Positions 37,278 through 48,500 of a DNA stretch of 64,000 bases are shown in pieces; the first letter of the stretch is position 1; every line of letters starts with the position of its first letter. Both the position numbers and the translations under genes were made by a program. The notes below the pieces were generated by a model. The model was not told the origin of the DNA and ran no database searches. It saw only the letters and a program-made list of their open reading frames with translations. This DNA comes from Calcarisporiella thermophila CBS 279.70 (Eukaryota > Calcarisporiellomycota), in NCBI RefSeq assembly GCF_041956535.1, contig NW_027192198.1, positions 504,714 to 568,713 of the forward strand. The letters run 5' to 3'.

Positions 37278-37888
37278 GCAATTAACTACTTTTCATCTTT
37301 AGTACACTTTTAAAAAAATTAGAATATCTCCTGGAAGATATATGACTGATGCCTCAGATAAAAAAAAAGATGGAAGAGGTGTGTTTTTCACAATTTTTAT
37401 AATTTTTATCATCTTGTATTTTTGCGTTTTTTTTTTTCAAGTGCAAATATTACTTCTTCCTTGTGTGCAAAATATAATAAACACCAAGTACCAAATTCGA
37501 ATAGTATTTAATATTATTGTAATAAGATACAAAAAAATAATATTAAGGATATCTATGTATGTTTATATGTATATTAATTTGTATTAGACATTTGTCCATA
37601 ATAAACATCGAGAAACCAAGCTCAATTCATTTCCAACAACAAAGGTATACCAACTGCAATACAAATTATCGCTTAAAAGTTTAAAGAAAGAACGAAAAAA
37701 AAAAACTGTAAGGATACAACCTATAGACGAGATAAAAAACTCAAATTGCAGCCTTTTCAATATACTTTTAAAACTTATGAACATAGTACATAGCTCGTTT
37801 TACACTTATCTCAATTTTACTTTTCGCATTCCTATCTTTCATATAGTTCCTTTGTTACGTAAGCATACGTTCCAACGGTTTTATGAAA
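37278..37888. other. Intergenic, downstream of UDP-glucuronate decarboxylase
   Basis: AT-rich with A/T homopolymers. An 81-codon frame at 37342-37587 is mostly Ile/Phe/Tyr and looks like translated AT-rich DNA. No supported gene. Confidence 0.45.
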
Positions 37889-38073
37889 GACGGGGAATAC
37901 TTACGTCCAACTGACCTAGGCCATCTTCGTAAGCAATTTAGTTAATCATTTGCTGAACTTTCCCCGGACGTCGTCGCTCTCACTGACGCATTTTGTCTAA
38001 AGATTATATTTCTCTGGAGTACACTTAGTTGTTACGATGGAGATGCCTATGGAGCCTTATGGGTTGCAGCATA
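37889..38073 (+). pseudogene. Acyl-CoA oxidase C-terminal fragment (decayed)
   Basis: One plus-strand frame reads GEYLRPTDLGHLRKQFS, stop, then FAELSPDVVALTDAF, then LWSTLSCYDGDAYGALW, stop. This follows the conserved peroxisomal acyl-CoA oxidase C-terminus (LRPxAVxLVDAFxxxDxxLxSALGRYDGxVYxxLxxW). In-frame stops, the lost DFPD-type segment and absence of the rest of the gene mark it as a remnant. No peroxisomal SKL-type ending is seen. Confidence 0.6.
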
Positions 38074-38504
38074 ACATTGGCTTATCAATATTGAAGTCTC
38101 TACATGGAACGGGGAGGCCATTATGAGGAATATATTTGTCTTTAAATTAGGGGAAGCCTTGAATTCAAGTTTTTAACGCCCATTTTTTTTACCATTAATG
38201 ATGTTTGACTCTTTTATAAATTTATGATTATATTTTAGTTTTCAAGTAAATTATTTTAAACCTTAAAAAAAGAAATTGTAATTAATCCTCATTAAAAGTG
38301 AATTGATCCCCTAGATCGAAATAGGATGAGTATATGGTATACTTGGGTGTATTGAATAACGAATGAAAGTACTCTTGAGTCAATAAAATAAATAGATGTA
38401 CAAAGTTAGAAAATTGCAGAGGATGGTAATAATTCTTGGGATGTAGATTTTTGTGAAGATAAAGTCGTTTTCGAGACAGAGACTAGAGAATAATCTATTG
38501 TAAT

Positions 38505-39929
38505 TTAGTATATATTAGATAATAGTAACAAATGAATATAAACAGTAATTTTACATTTATTCGTTAATATCGGAGATGGTGGTTTTCGTCGGCGCATCAA
38601 AACCCATTCACTGAGCGCAGATCGATATTGTTGCATCTCCTCGTACGCTTTGACTAAAATATAAAAATACTGATTAATTATGGATCATGTGCAAACATTG
38701 AAATATATAGCGCACCATATGCACTTGCCCTCTCCAGCCTCGTTGCCTTTTTCAAATCGTTGTAGTGAATGAGGCCGGGGACAGTCGTGTCATGCCATAC
38801 CGCTCTTGAAATCGAAGGAGAACTTGAAATAGATTGATCTTCAGATAACCCTATTTTTTCACGCTGTTTTTCCATTAATTCACGGAGTCGAAGGACAGGC
38901 CCAAGGATGTTATCTTCTTCTGGAGCTTCTTCTTTCGACTGTGTACTTTCTCTCTTTGTCTCAATGTTTGACCAAGAATCGCTCGAATAATATTCATTCT
39001 CATCATCATCCTCTTGAGCATCGTTATCACCGCTCTCGCTCTCTTCATCGTATATATCATTTCGAGGGCTATTTGTTTCTATGACAGAGCTGGAGCATTC
39101 TTCAGACTTCATATCATTCGCTGGTAATTCCTCATCACTTGCTTTGTTTATAAATGTATGTCTTAATCTTTCACCGTCTCCATCTTCCCGAAAATAATCG
39201 TGTGTGGAGTGTGCATTCTTCGCTTTGATACTATGATTATATGGGAGATTATCCGAGGTATTTTCAACTAACGATGCTTTAGGAGCAACATATTCAGAAC
39301 ATTGTGGATTCGATGATGAGAGCTTCTTTAAATTTCGCCTGCACTTCCAGCATACGCATTTTCGACTTTCCGTAGTTTCGAGTATTTTTGGTTTGCATTT
39401 ATAACACATGCACCGAGAAGTTTCAGTGGCATCGAGTGGATCAGCTGAGGAGTTTAAACTAACAAAAATATTAAATATTTTGTAAAATGAACAGGCCAAA
39501 CGTTCGTGGATATTACCAATGGAATCCATCTTCCGGTGACTCTATACTAGGAGAATAAGACTTTTTTCGTAATTCAAATATCGAAGCAGTGCTTTCCAGC
39601 ATCTCCAGTAAATCTCCATGTTCAGTTTTCCACTCTGTGTTCTCCGGATTTTGTGCTGATTTTACTATCGAATTGTCAATCCCTGAACCTTTAGATTCGA
39701 AGTGAATTGAGTAGAGTAAGTTCCGTTATAAAATAAAAAATTTTGAAATCACTACTAACCTTTTTCTTCATTTTCTATTGCTGCCTTTTTATCGCGTATT
39801 AATACTATATATATAAGCAAATTTATTCAATGATAATCAATTAGGAGACAAATAATCTCACGTACGCTCATCTACAACTTGAGCAAGTTCATCGAGCTGT
39901 GAGCGTAGAAAATTACAATCCTCGGCCAT
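38505..39929 (-). CDS. Unassigned acidic protein with paired CxCxxC motifs
   Basis: Not recognised. Five exons join in frame: MAEDCNFLRSQLDELAQVVDE (N-terminal coiled coil), LLIRDKKAAIENEEKG, then a Ser-rich segment (LLEMLESTASIFELRKKS), then RCMCYKCKPKI and KCVCWKCRRNL, two CxCxxC units about 18 residues apart that could bind a metal. A long acidic Ser/Asp/Glu stretch follows (DEESESGDNDAQEDDDENEY). A conserved-looking C-terminal helical block comes last: VLRLRELMEKQREKIGL, VPGLIHYNDLKKATRLERA, then EEMQQYRSALSEWVLMRRRK. About 400 aa; stop at 38505. The helical C-terminus and coiled coil suggest a complex subunit, perhaps cytoskeletal or nuclear, but there is no firm clue. Confidence 0.7.
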
Positions 39930-40050
39930 AAGTTTTAAATAGACGAGATTATAGTATGGTAAAACGCGCTTTACGAAAAGGATATTGGAATTTCAATTTA
40001 TACAAAGCCACCATCAGTCTGAGTTTTTACGAGATATAAGGGATTAAAGG

Positions 40051-41509
40051 ATGTATTTTATAAATTTTAATAGTAATATCGAGTCTCATTCCATGCAGCT
40101 ACGACCGCGGGCTAGTATTACCAAAAAATTGCCAGCTATTACTGGGCTTGCTAAATCCCAAATCACAGATGATCTTGACTTAGCCGGAAAAGACAAGATT
40201 ATCAACACCGATGCTGAACCATTGCCTGTAGAAGAATGCTCTGGCAATTTTATCAGTCCTGTCGCTTCGAAAAATGATGCTTCGGTAGTAAAAATTCATC
40301 CTAAAAGAAAATTAGGAGATATCGGGCCAAAATCATCTTCAGCTTCTATTCCACCGCCTGATTGGCTTTCAACATACACAGCAATCCGTGATTATCGGAA
40401 AACTCATATAGGTTTGCCATTCATTTTTATTTAGGATGAGTCAAAATTAATTTTGTTAATTTATATTTAGCTCCAGTGGACACCATGGGCTGTGAACGGC
40501 TTGCGGAATATGGGGAAAATATAGATCCAAAGGTTAATAAATTTATTTTTATCATGTTTGCGGGATTTAACATTATAACCTATGTAGGTTTCGCGGTTCC
40601 AAACTCTCGTTGTAAGCTTTTTAGAATAGGTTTTGACATTTCACATTAATTTTTCTGATTTTTATATATATCCGGATTTTTCAACGTACAGTCCCTAATG
40701 TTGTCATCTCAAACGAAAGATACAGTCACCGCGGAAGCAATGAGAAACTTACAGCGGAAGCTTCCAGGAGGTCTTTCTATCAATAGTGTGCTGGCTGCTA
40801 GTGAATTAGACCTCCAGAAGTTAATATGCAAAGTTGGATTTTCTAGTCGAAAGTCAATGTAATATTATGCAATATCTTAGGTCTATCATTTCTTTATAAC
40901 TCACTTTTCATTTTGTACAATAGATTTATCAAAGATGCTGCTCGTATCTGCCTTGAAAAATACAATGGTGATATCCCTGACACTTTGGAGGGACTTTGCG
41001 CGCTTCCTGGAGTAGGACCGAAAATGGTATGCTTATCCATTAATTTGCTTGTCATATTCAAAAATATAACACTTTTTGATCCTTTAATTAGGCTCATTTA
41101 ACAATGCAATGTGCCTGGAATAAGTAATAGAAATGAATATGTAAATTTAAAAATTACAGAATGAGACTAACTTCTTTTTAGAACAATTGGAATTGGAGTC
41201 GATGTGCACGTTCATCGAATATGCAATCGCCTAGGTTGGTGTAAAACAGCCGGTGGGTTACCTGAGGATACACGAAAGGTAATCCAATAACCAATATATC
41301 CAGTATATCATCCTTATATTATAACTCGTTGATTATTTAAGGCACTCGAAAAGTGGCTCCCTCGCGAATATTGGCGTGAGATTAATGCAATGCTAGTCGG
41401 ATTTGGTCAAACGGTATGTTTACCTCGTTATCCACGCTGCTCTGATTGTCCTGTACGCGACGCTTGTCCATCTGCTTTTAAAGAAGCAAAAAAATCAAAA
41501 GTAAAGTAG
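40051..41509 (+). CDS. NTH1: Endonuclease III homologue (bifunctional DNA glycosylase/AP lyase)
   Basis: Base-excision repair enzyme for oxidised pyrimidines. About eight exons. Visible: [18 protein letters not shown], the helix-hairpin-helix [15 protein letters not shown] with the catalytic Lys, [17 protein letters not shown] with the catalytic Asp, and the [4Fe-4S] loop [17 protein letters not shown] with the exact C-x6-C-x2-C-x5-C spacing. The N-terminus (110 aa) is basic and Ser-rich. A downstream ATG at 40096 ([12 protein letters not shown]) could give a form with a mitochondrial-type presequence, so dual targeting is possible. Confidence 0.94.
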
Positions 41510-41757
41510 TTAATTTTATAATGTAATATAGTAAGGCGCATTCTTTATACATCACCCTACTCCTGTTAAATTTCAATAAATATCTAATAATAGCTAAAAG
41601 GCAAGAATATAGAATAGTATTTCACTAGTTGAATCTATATTATAGTTACAAAGCTCTTTGTGATTAAATTCATAACAGTCTAAAGAGTACAATTTGACTT
41701 GAATTCAAAATATTTATTTATAGTTATGCTTAGTATCATTAATACCATACACATCAA

Positions 41758-42651
41758 TTAATCGCCTGTGCCAGTAAGTTCCCAGAGTGATAATCCTGTA
41801 ATTCTGCGCGTGGAACCAGATTTATTAATCGAATGGATAGCAGCTAGTCGTGTTCTTGGGAAAGAGGGGGTATCTGGAGCTTGCGATGGTTCTTCAATTG
41901 GAAAAAGTACTGCGGTGGCATTCGTTTGAATTAACTCTTGTGCTTCTTCAGCTGTTAATATTCCTGTTGCACCAGGGTCCCTATTTGTAGCTCTTCTCTT
42001 TGATACAGTATTTGCAGATAAGGACGAAGATATTGCTAATGCGAGCTGTAAATCTTCGTCATAAGGATTATTTGAAGTTGTTTTTGAAGAGCTCGCTCCA
42101 TGGGTTGTTAAATACGAGTGTATGATGGTATCGGTGCGAAAATCTTCATCTATATCTTCGCATAGAGTTGCAGAATAGTTGCGTGATATCCTGTATTTCT
42201 GTCTACATGTAATACGAGATACACGGTCGGCACAAGATGGCATTGGAGTTTGGTTCCCTGACAATAAACAGCGCACTATCGAGATCATCTCTTGAGTAGT
42301 AATGCCTTTTTTCTTCATACATCGCTTTATATGTAGTGTTTTTTCGCTATGTGTGACGGAGGATCGTGTCCACCTCTTTTCACAGATAGGACACCAATGT
42401 AAATTATCAAATAGAGTGAATTCGTGGATATTACGCGGATCTTGCACATTTTCAGTACCGGCGAGTTCATCGAGGCAGCGATTTAGGTGCTGTTCGCGCT
42501 GTGAACAATTATAAATTGAAATATCTTTGCCACAGATTTCGCATAAACTTTTACATTTTATTCCGTCAAGACACTGGTTTACGTGAACTTCCATTTGGTT
42601 TAGGTCTAACAGAAGACCACATATAGGGCAGTCAGAGTAATTGCGTTGCAT
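41758..42651 (-). CDS. UBZ4/UIM zinc-finger protein, resembles the N-terminal part of SLX4
   Basis: Single exon, 297 aa. Three zinc-finger-like units in a row: CPICGLLLDLNQMEVHVNQC, then CEICGKDISIYNCSQREQHLNRC, then CPICEKRWTRS...HIKRC followed by KKKGITTQEM. The first two fit UBZ4 ubiquitin-binding fingers. A UIM-like helix follows (DEDLQLALAISSS). The combination resembles the N-terminal region of SLX4-type nuclease scaffolds, but the SAP and SLX1-binding domains are not visible before the stop. It may be a truncated paralogue, a separate ubiquitin-reader, or the scaffold may continue beyond an unseen intron. Convergent with the endonuclease III gene, 248 bp apart. Confidence 0.7.
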   Translation of the reverse strand: MQRNYSDCPICGLLLDLNQMEVHVNQCLDGIKCKSLCEICGKDISIYNCSQREQHLNRCLDELAGTENVQDPRNIHEFTLFDNLHWCPICEKRWTRSSVTHSEKTLHIKRCMKKKGITTQEMISIVRCLLSGNQTPMPSCADRVSRITCRQKYRISRNYSATLCEDIDEDFRTDTIIHSYLTTHGASSSKTTSNNPYDEDLQLALAISSSLSANTVSKRRATNRDPGATGILTAEEAQELIQTNATAVLFPIEEPSQAPDTPSFPRTRLAAIHSINKSGSTRRITGLSLWELTGTGD

Positions 42652-42809
42652 GTGAAAACATATTTACTGAAAACTGTCTCATATACGATTTCATACTAGT
42701 ATCATTTGCTGCTCCGCCACAGATCATATAGGTATTATTCCTGCGTATTATTAAGTTAAAACGGAAATAAGTTGACATTTAACTTCATCCAAAATAAATA
42801 TCTTCTAAG

Positions 42810-45159
42810 ATGTCTACTTCCTACAAACCACGTCGTGCCAACAGTGCTCTAGGAGATAGTTCAGATGTCTCAAGTTCTGTTAATGACAGTGCAAGAAAGA
42901 GACAATCTAAAAAAGATGAGGTATAAATATGATGAATTGATGAACATTTAAATTCTTTCTTATTTCCAAAGAATGAGATAAATTCTTTTTTATACCCACT
43001 TATATATGTTATATGTTATAAAATATAGGCAATTCGCAGAAAAATTGAACAAGAACTTTCTAAGAAAAAACGCAGTAGCCCTCGCTATACTCGGCAATCC
43101 ACTCGAAAGCAGGTTCAGGGCACTGTGAGCTCCTTGCGTATGTCGCCAGCCCATACTGTTCGTGAAAACATTACAGTGCTGGAAGCGAGCCAATTAATGG
43201 CCGCTAAACGGAGTGATTGCGTCCTTGTAGTTGATGATGACGACCATTTATGCGGCATTTTTACCGCGAAGGATCTCGCTTTCCGCTCTGTTGCAGAAGG
43301 TTTAGATTCTCGGTATATTATAATTGCATCAATAGCTATTTATATGTATTCCCAAAAGTAAAGTATTAAATTATACATCATTTATAGCGGCACGCCTGTA
43401 TCAACTATCATGACCAAGAATCCTCTCTGTGTTACAACTGATGCCTCTTCAACGGAAGCCTTGAGTACCATGGTGCAGCGAGGATTCAGACATTTGCCTG
43501 TAAGTTTTACCCTTTCGGTTTTCTAAAGTGTTCTTATCTATGTTAAACTTTTCAATAGGTAACTAATGAAGAAGGCGATGTAGTTGGTTTGCTCGATATC
43601 ACCAAATGCCTTTACCAGGCTGTTGACAAAATGGAAAGAGCATTTAATACTTCAAGTAAATTTTATGATGCACTCGAAGGAGTACAATCTGAATGGAGTT
43701 CCTCTGGCCTTCCATTTCTTCAATATATGGAAGCTCTCCGGGAAAAAATGTCTTGCCCTGATGTTAGTTCCGTATTAGACGGAGTTCAACCTGCTGAGGT
43801 TGGAGTCCGTACGAGTGTGCGGGAGGCAGCTAAATTAATGAAATCAGTGCATAAAACAGCCGTTCTGGTTATGGAAGGCAATAATATAGCTGGAATATTC
43901 ACAAGCAAGGATATTGTTTTACGTGTCATTGCTGCCGGGCTTGATCCGGCCACCTGTAGTGTAGTACGAGTAATGACTCCACATCCAGACACCATCACTC
44001 CCACAACTACCATTTTGGATGCTTTAAAGAAAATGCATGGTAACAAGCATTTTTCTCCTTGCAAGAATCCTCTTAATTTAATAAGATATTTATGACAGAT
44101 GGCCATTATCTAAATCTTCCTGTGCTCGAAGGAGATACTAACCAAGTCGTTGGAGTGGTCAATGTGCTTCAATTAACTTACGCTACTTTGGAGGAGGTAT
44201 ACATATTATATATATAATTTTTAGATAATAACTAATCGAAAATTTTATTCAAATCTCCTCACCAGATTAATAGTATTGAAGGACAAGATGAAAACAATGG
44301 TCCAATGTGGAATCGATTTTGGCAATCTTTTGTTCCCGACGGTTCTGAAACAGCATCTGTGGTGTCAGATTCCATTGCACCCTCGCATTCTGCATCTAAT
44401 CTACATGGTATGACACCATCCAATGTGTCTAGGAATTCTTATTCGCAATACCCTGAATCTCCTAATTCATCGCGCCCATTTACTCCTGATAATACTTATC
44501 CACTATCTGAAGTTCATCCCCATGAATCAGCATCAGCTGTCGGCAATAACGAGGAAAATTCAAGCATAGTCAATTCTAACCAGCAGAATGATACCACTTT
44601 TACCTTTAAATTCAAATCTCCTTCTGGCAAAGTTCACCGTTTTGTTTCTGAGGCGAATAACCTCGGAAATATTCGTGAAATCGTCAAAGCCAAACTAGTT
44701 ACAGAGCGCTTCAATTTAGAGGAACTTGCAGCATCAATGTCCATTGCGCCTGGAACAAACAATGAAGACGACTGGCTTGTGCTTAGCTATTTGGATGACG
44801 AAAATGATCACGTCCTTATTACCAGTGACATGGATCTGCTTGATTCAGTACATGTGGCAAAAAGGCAGGGTTCTGATAGAGTATTGCTGTTTTTGCATGA
44901 CCACACAGTTCAAAACCAAAGTGGTACAGCTGAACCTGCCGTTTCTCAGGCCAGTCAATTAGTATCGTCCGAATCCGGCAATAATAGTCCTGAAGTTGAG
45001 CCAGTTCCCAGTGACATAGAAATTTCCAGCCAAAAGAAGGAAAGCAAAGTACCGGAATATAATCTTCCTATTCCCCAAGAACTTCTATTACCAGGTGCAA
45101 TTGTCACATTGGCTGCCACTATTCTAGGAGTATTTATTGTAAACCGCCTTTCTCGTTAA
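42810..45159 (+). CDS. CBS-domain and PB1-domain membrane protein
   Basis: Seven exons. A basic N-terminus (KPRRANSALGD, then KKKRSSPRYTRQSTRKQ) precedes four CBS motifs in two Bateman modules (TVRENITVLEASQLMAAKRS, IMTKNPLCVTTDASSTEA, SVREAAKLMKSVHKTAVLV, VMTPHPDTITPTTTILDALK). Then come a Ser/Pro linker and a PB1 domain (TFTFKFKSPSGKVHRFVSE, WLVLSYLDDENDHVLITSD), and a single C-terminal TM (LLLPGAIVTLAATILGVFIV) with a short basic tail. Fungal proteins of this architecture (S. pombe Mug70 type) are largely uncharacterised. CBS modules usually bind adenine nucleotides and PB1 mediates pairing with other PB1 proteins. Probably tail-anchored in an internal membrane. Confidence 0.88.
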
Positions 45160-45522
45160 CTTTACGGATTTCGAAATTATTATTTTATTTCTATTGAATA
45201 TTATGATTATATCATTTATAAATTTCAAATTTTTATTATATATTCTTAACCTTTATTATATCTTATATATAAGATCTCTATGATATGGCGATTAGAGAAG
45301 TAAATAAATCAATTTTCCAAAAAAAAAATCTAGAAATTCTTCCAATAAAAAAAAATAAAATTATCATTTAAAAAAATATATTAAGAAAATACAAATATTT
45401 TCATTTTCAATTTATTTTTATTTGATTCAATTGCATTTACTTGAATATCATTTGTTCAGATATATTTCATTTTCCCAATCCTATAAAAATTCATATATAA
45501 CCTTGGGTTGTTATCGGAAATT
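45160..45522. other. Intergenic, very AT-rich
   Basis: Poly-A/T tracts and TATA-like runs. It holds the 3' end of the CBS-PB1 gene and the promoter of the INTS2 gene. No coding sequence. Confidence 0.5.
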
Positions 45523-48500
45523 ATGGACGCGTTTGACCTCCTTTATAATGGAGGCCATCCTACAGATAATCTAGATCTGGTACTCGAAATTTCATATTCT
45601 CTTTGTGATCTTCATCCTTCGATTAACTAAACCATTTCCTTCATCGATAAGAATTTCGAGCATTACTTGCCATTTATTTGGACAATACTTCAAGAATCGG
45701 AGAAGTCGCTATTCTTGAATAGATATGAGCAGGTACATAATCTATTCAAATTCTGCTAATAATTATAAGAGATTGAATTCTTTATTCTCAGTGTACAGAA
45801 ATTGAATCGTTACATAATACTAAGGTAGAATTAGTTTTAGAACGTGTACAAACGGCAATTACAAAAATCAATAAAACGCCAGATATCGTAAGTGGTTATT
45901 GGATATTGTTGTGTTTATATAATGAGATATATTTTTGTCATTAGATTCTCAGTTCCTGTGATGATTTTCTTGGTTGTGATTCAATTACACGCATGAGGTA
46001 ATCAGTATATTTCATAAACGTTTTCGAGATATATTCACGAAAAAAGAAAAAAGCTTTGTTCTATTAGAGCTGTGCCGTCTCCTTCAAGATAGTGCTACCG
46101 CAATTGACGTTTCGATTGACGAAAAAGTCTATCCCGTGTTGACTTCAGAAAAATGCATTGAAAATGCATGTTTGGTTTTTTCTGTAGTTCTCCAGCGATT
46201 TTGCCCGGAGGTCCTTGAGTTTGAGGCACGTTTACAATTATCCAAAAATAGCTTTTATGCTAACTCTTTAATAATGTGCAGACAATTGTTGGCTCTCTAC
46301 ATTTGCTACCAACTAGAAAACATTTAATAGCTGCCATTCTTTCTGCATTTCCCATGGAATTCGATAAGGTATGCATCTTCAGGATAAACAATCAGTTTCT
46401 TTAACCAAGATTTTTTCTAATCTATCATGCCATTTAAATTTGAGATTGCACAAACTCTGATATCTATGGCGCTAAAGTATCCTTCACACCGGTCAAATAT
46501 CAGGTTACAAAGTATCTCATTGGGAATATTTTAACTGTGATATTAATGTAGTCATATTTTAAATATATAGCTCTATGCTCTATTCAATGTGCAAGTTAGC
46601 CCCTGGACGTGCCGTATTTTTACGGTTCCAAGTTATCGAGCTGCATATTCTTGCTCCTCTAGCGTTCAGGCTTACTTTAGATTTTTGTAATGATGAGGTT
46701 TGTAGAGTAATATCTTCTTTTAACTTGATACCACTTATCTTACTAGCTAAATTTGCAGGTGACATTTTTGACCAGCATTTTTTCGGGTAATCCGACTTGG
46801 CTTCCTTCTCAACTAGCGCCTACAAATGCCAATGTTATTGCTATGAAAGATTCACTATGCCTTATGGCGCACCAGTTTATAGTAGTCTTACTTGCTTGAT
46901 TTCGAATGCTATTAAAAAAATACTAATTAACCCTACATTCTAGAAATCTCAACCTCCTGCCCAAATCGATTTAAACGGATTGCTTAGATCACTTGCTGGA
47001 ATGGCCGGAATTTTACAAACAAAATACTCTACTGAAGACCTTGACCTAATACTTGAGTTGATCAATAAAATTTCGTCTTTCAGGTATCAACTAGTATAAT
47101 GTACTCTTCTATCATAGATTGGTTATTGATATATCATTCTCTTACATCAAGGAACAACGAGCTTGCTACTTGTTTGATATTATTATGTTCAGATGGACTG
47201 CTTCAGTCTAATAAGGTGGATTTCTACTCTTTCTTAAACCAAGTTTTAATCCTTCCTTGTATTTAGTATTAATGTTTCTTGCACTCTATTTTAGGATCTT
47301 GTTATTAATTATCTTAACGTCGCTCTCGATTCAGAGCATTCGGAAATGCTTATTTTATTAGCCTTATATTTTCGCACTAATCAAATTAGCCAAATCGAAG
47401 TGTTAATTAGAGAATCAGTTGGAATGGCCGTTGGTATATGTAAGCATAATATTTTGATAATTTATACTATTTACTAATATAATTCTCCAATTTTATCACT
47501 TTCTAGCAAAATCCAGCCTACTTAGTTTACAGCGCATCTTTAACGAGGAACTGCTTTGGGACGAAAAAATTGCTGACCGGGCTATATCACAAATATCGGT
47601 ATAATAGGATATAAATATATTTGACATATTTACTTGTATTAACATTTGTTTTATATTACTTAGGTTAAAAGAGATGATGATAACCTTCTACTCTTGTGCT
47701 TTTATGAAATTTTGAAAGCTCAAATTTTTCAGCGCGTAGGAGTTGATATTAGCAAAAGTATCCACCAATTAATTATCAACTCGACAGAACCTGTCCATTC
47801 TTTGATGGGCCCTTTATTAAAAGAATATGCGGAATGGTTTGCATTTTATTTTGATATCGTATAATTACCTTAAGCTAACTGATGCCATACGTTTATATAT
47901 ATAGTATATTTTCATCACCAATGATCAACCCTATCCCCGAAGATAGCATATTGAAATTATATGAGGATACCTCTAATCTCACACCTGCGCACATCTTAAT
48001 GCTATTCTACGTTCTCTATTATAATGATGGTATTTTAAACATCAGCAGTGAGACAAGTGCAAAAACACATCTTCCAAAGGGTAATTTATTTTACGCTTTT
48101 TTTAATAATTTATTTGTATATTAATTTATCATTATAGAGTATTCTAATTCTCTGCTGGAAAGTATTCCTATTAAGAGAATCCTTCTTTATGCTGAAAAAG
48201 TTTCAGGCGGTCGGGCGTATGAGAATATATTCCCGGACTTATTGGCAGTTTCTGCATTTCACTACCCTGAGCTATTCGATGTAACTAGCTATTTACATGA
48301 AAATGAGTATAAGGAAACAATGTAATATTTGATACCCTCGATTTTTTTTTTTTGCATTTTGCACTAATAATAATATATTTGCTCTTAGATACAAGATGCT
48401 AAATCGTCAAAATTTGTTGAGCGCTCAGTCGACTTGCGAGATTGCAAAATCTCCTTTGCAGCCCCTTCGAGTTCTAGAGAGTAGGTCATCATTTTTAGTT

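Noticed and set aside
37342-37587. 81-codon frame starting MTDASDKKKDGRG and then very hydrophobic
   Set aside because: After the first 13 codons it is Ile/Phe/Tyr-rich, as translated AT-rich 3' flank would be. A single short exon is conceivable but cannot be supported.
45624-45632. Apparent premature stop in the first exon of INTS2
   Set aside because: The stop lies inside a good 70-nt intron (donor at 45580, branch-like TTAACTAAAC, acceptor ending at 45649) that restores the frame.
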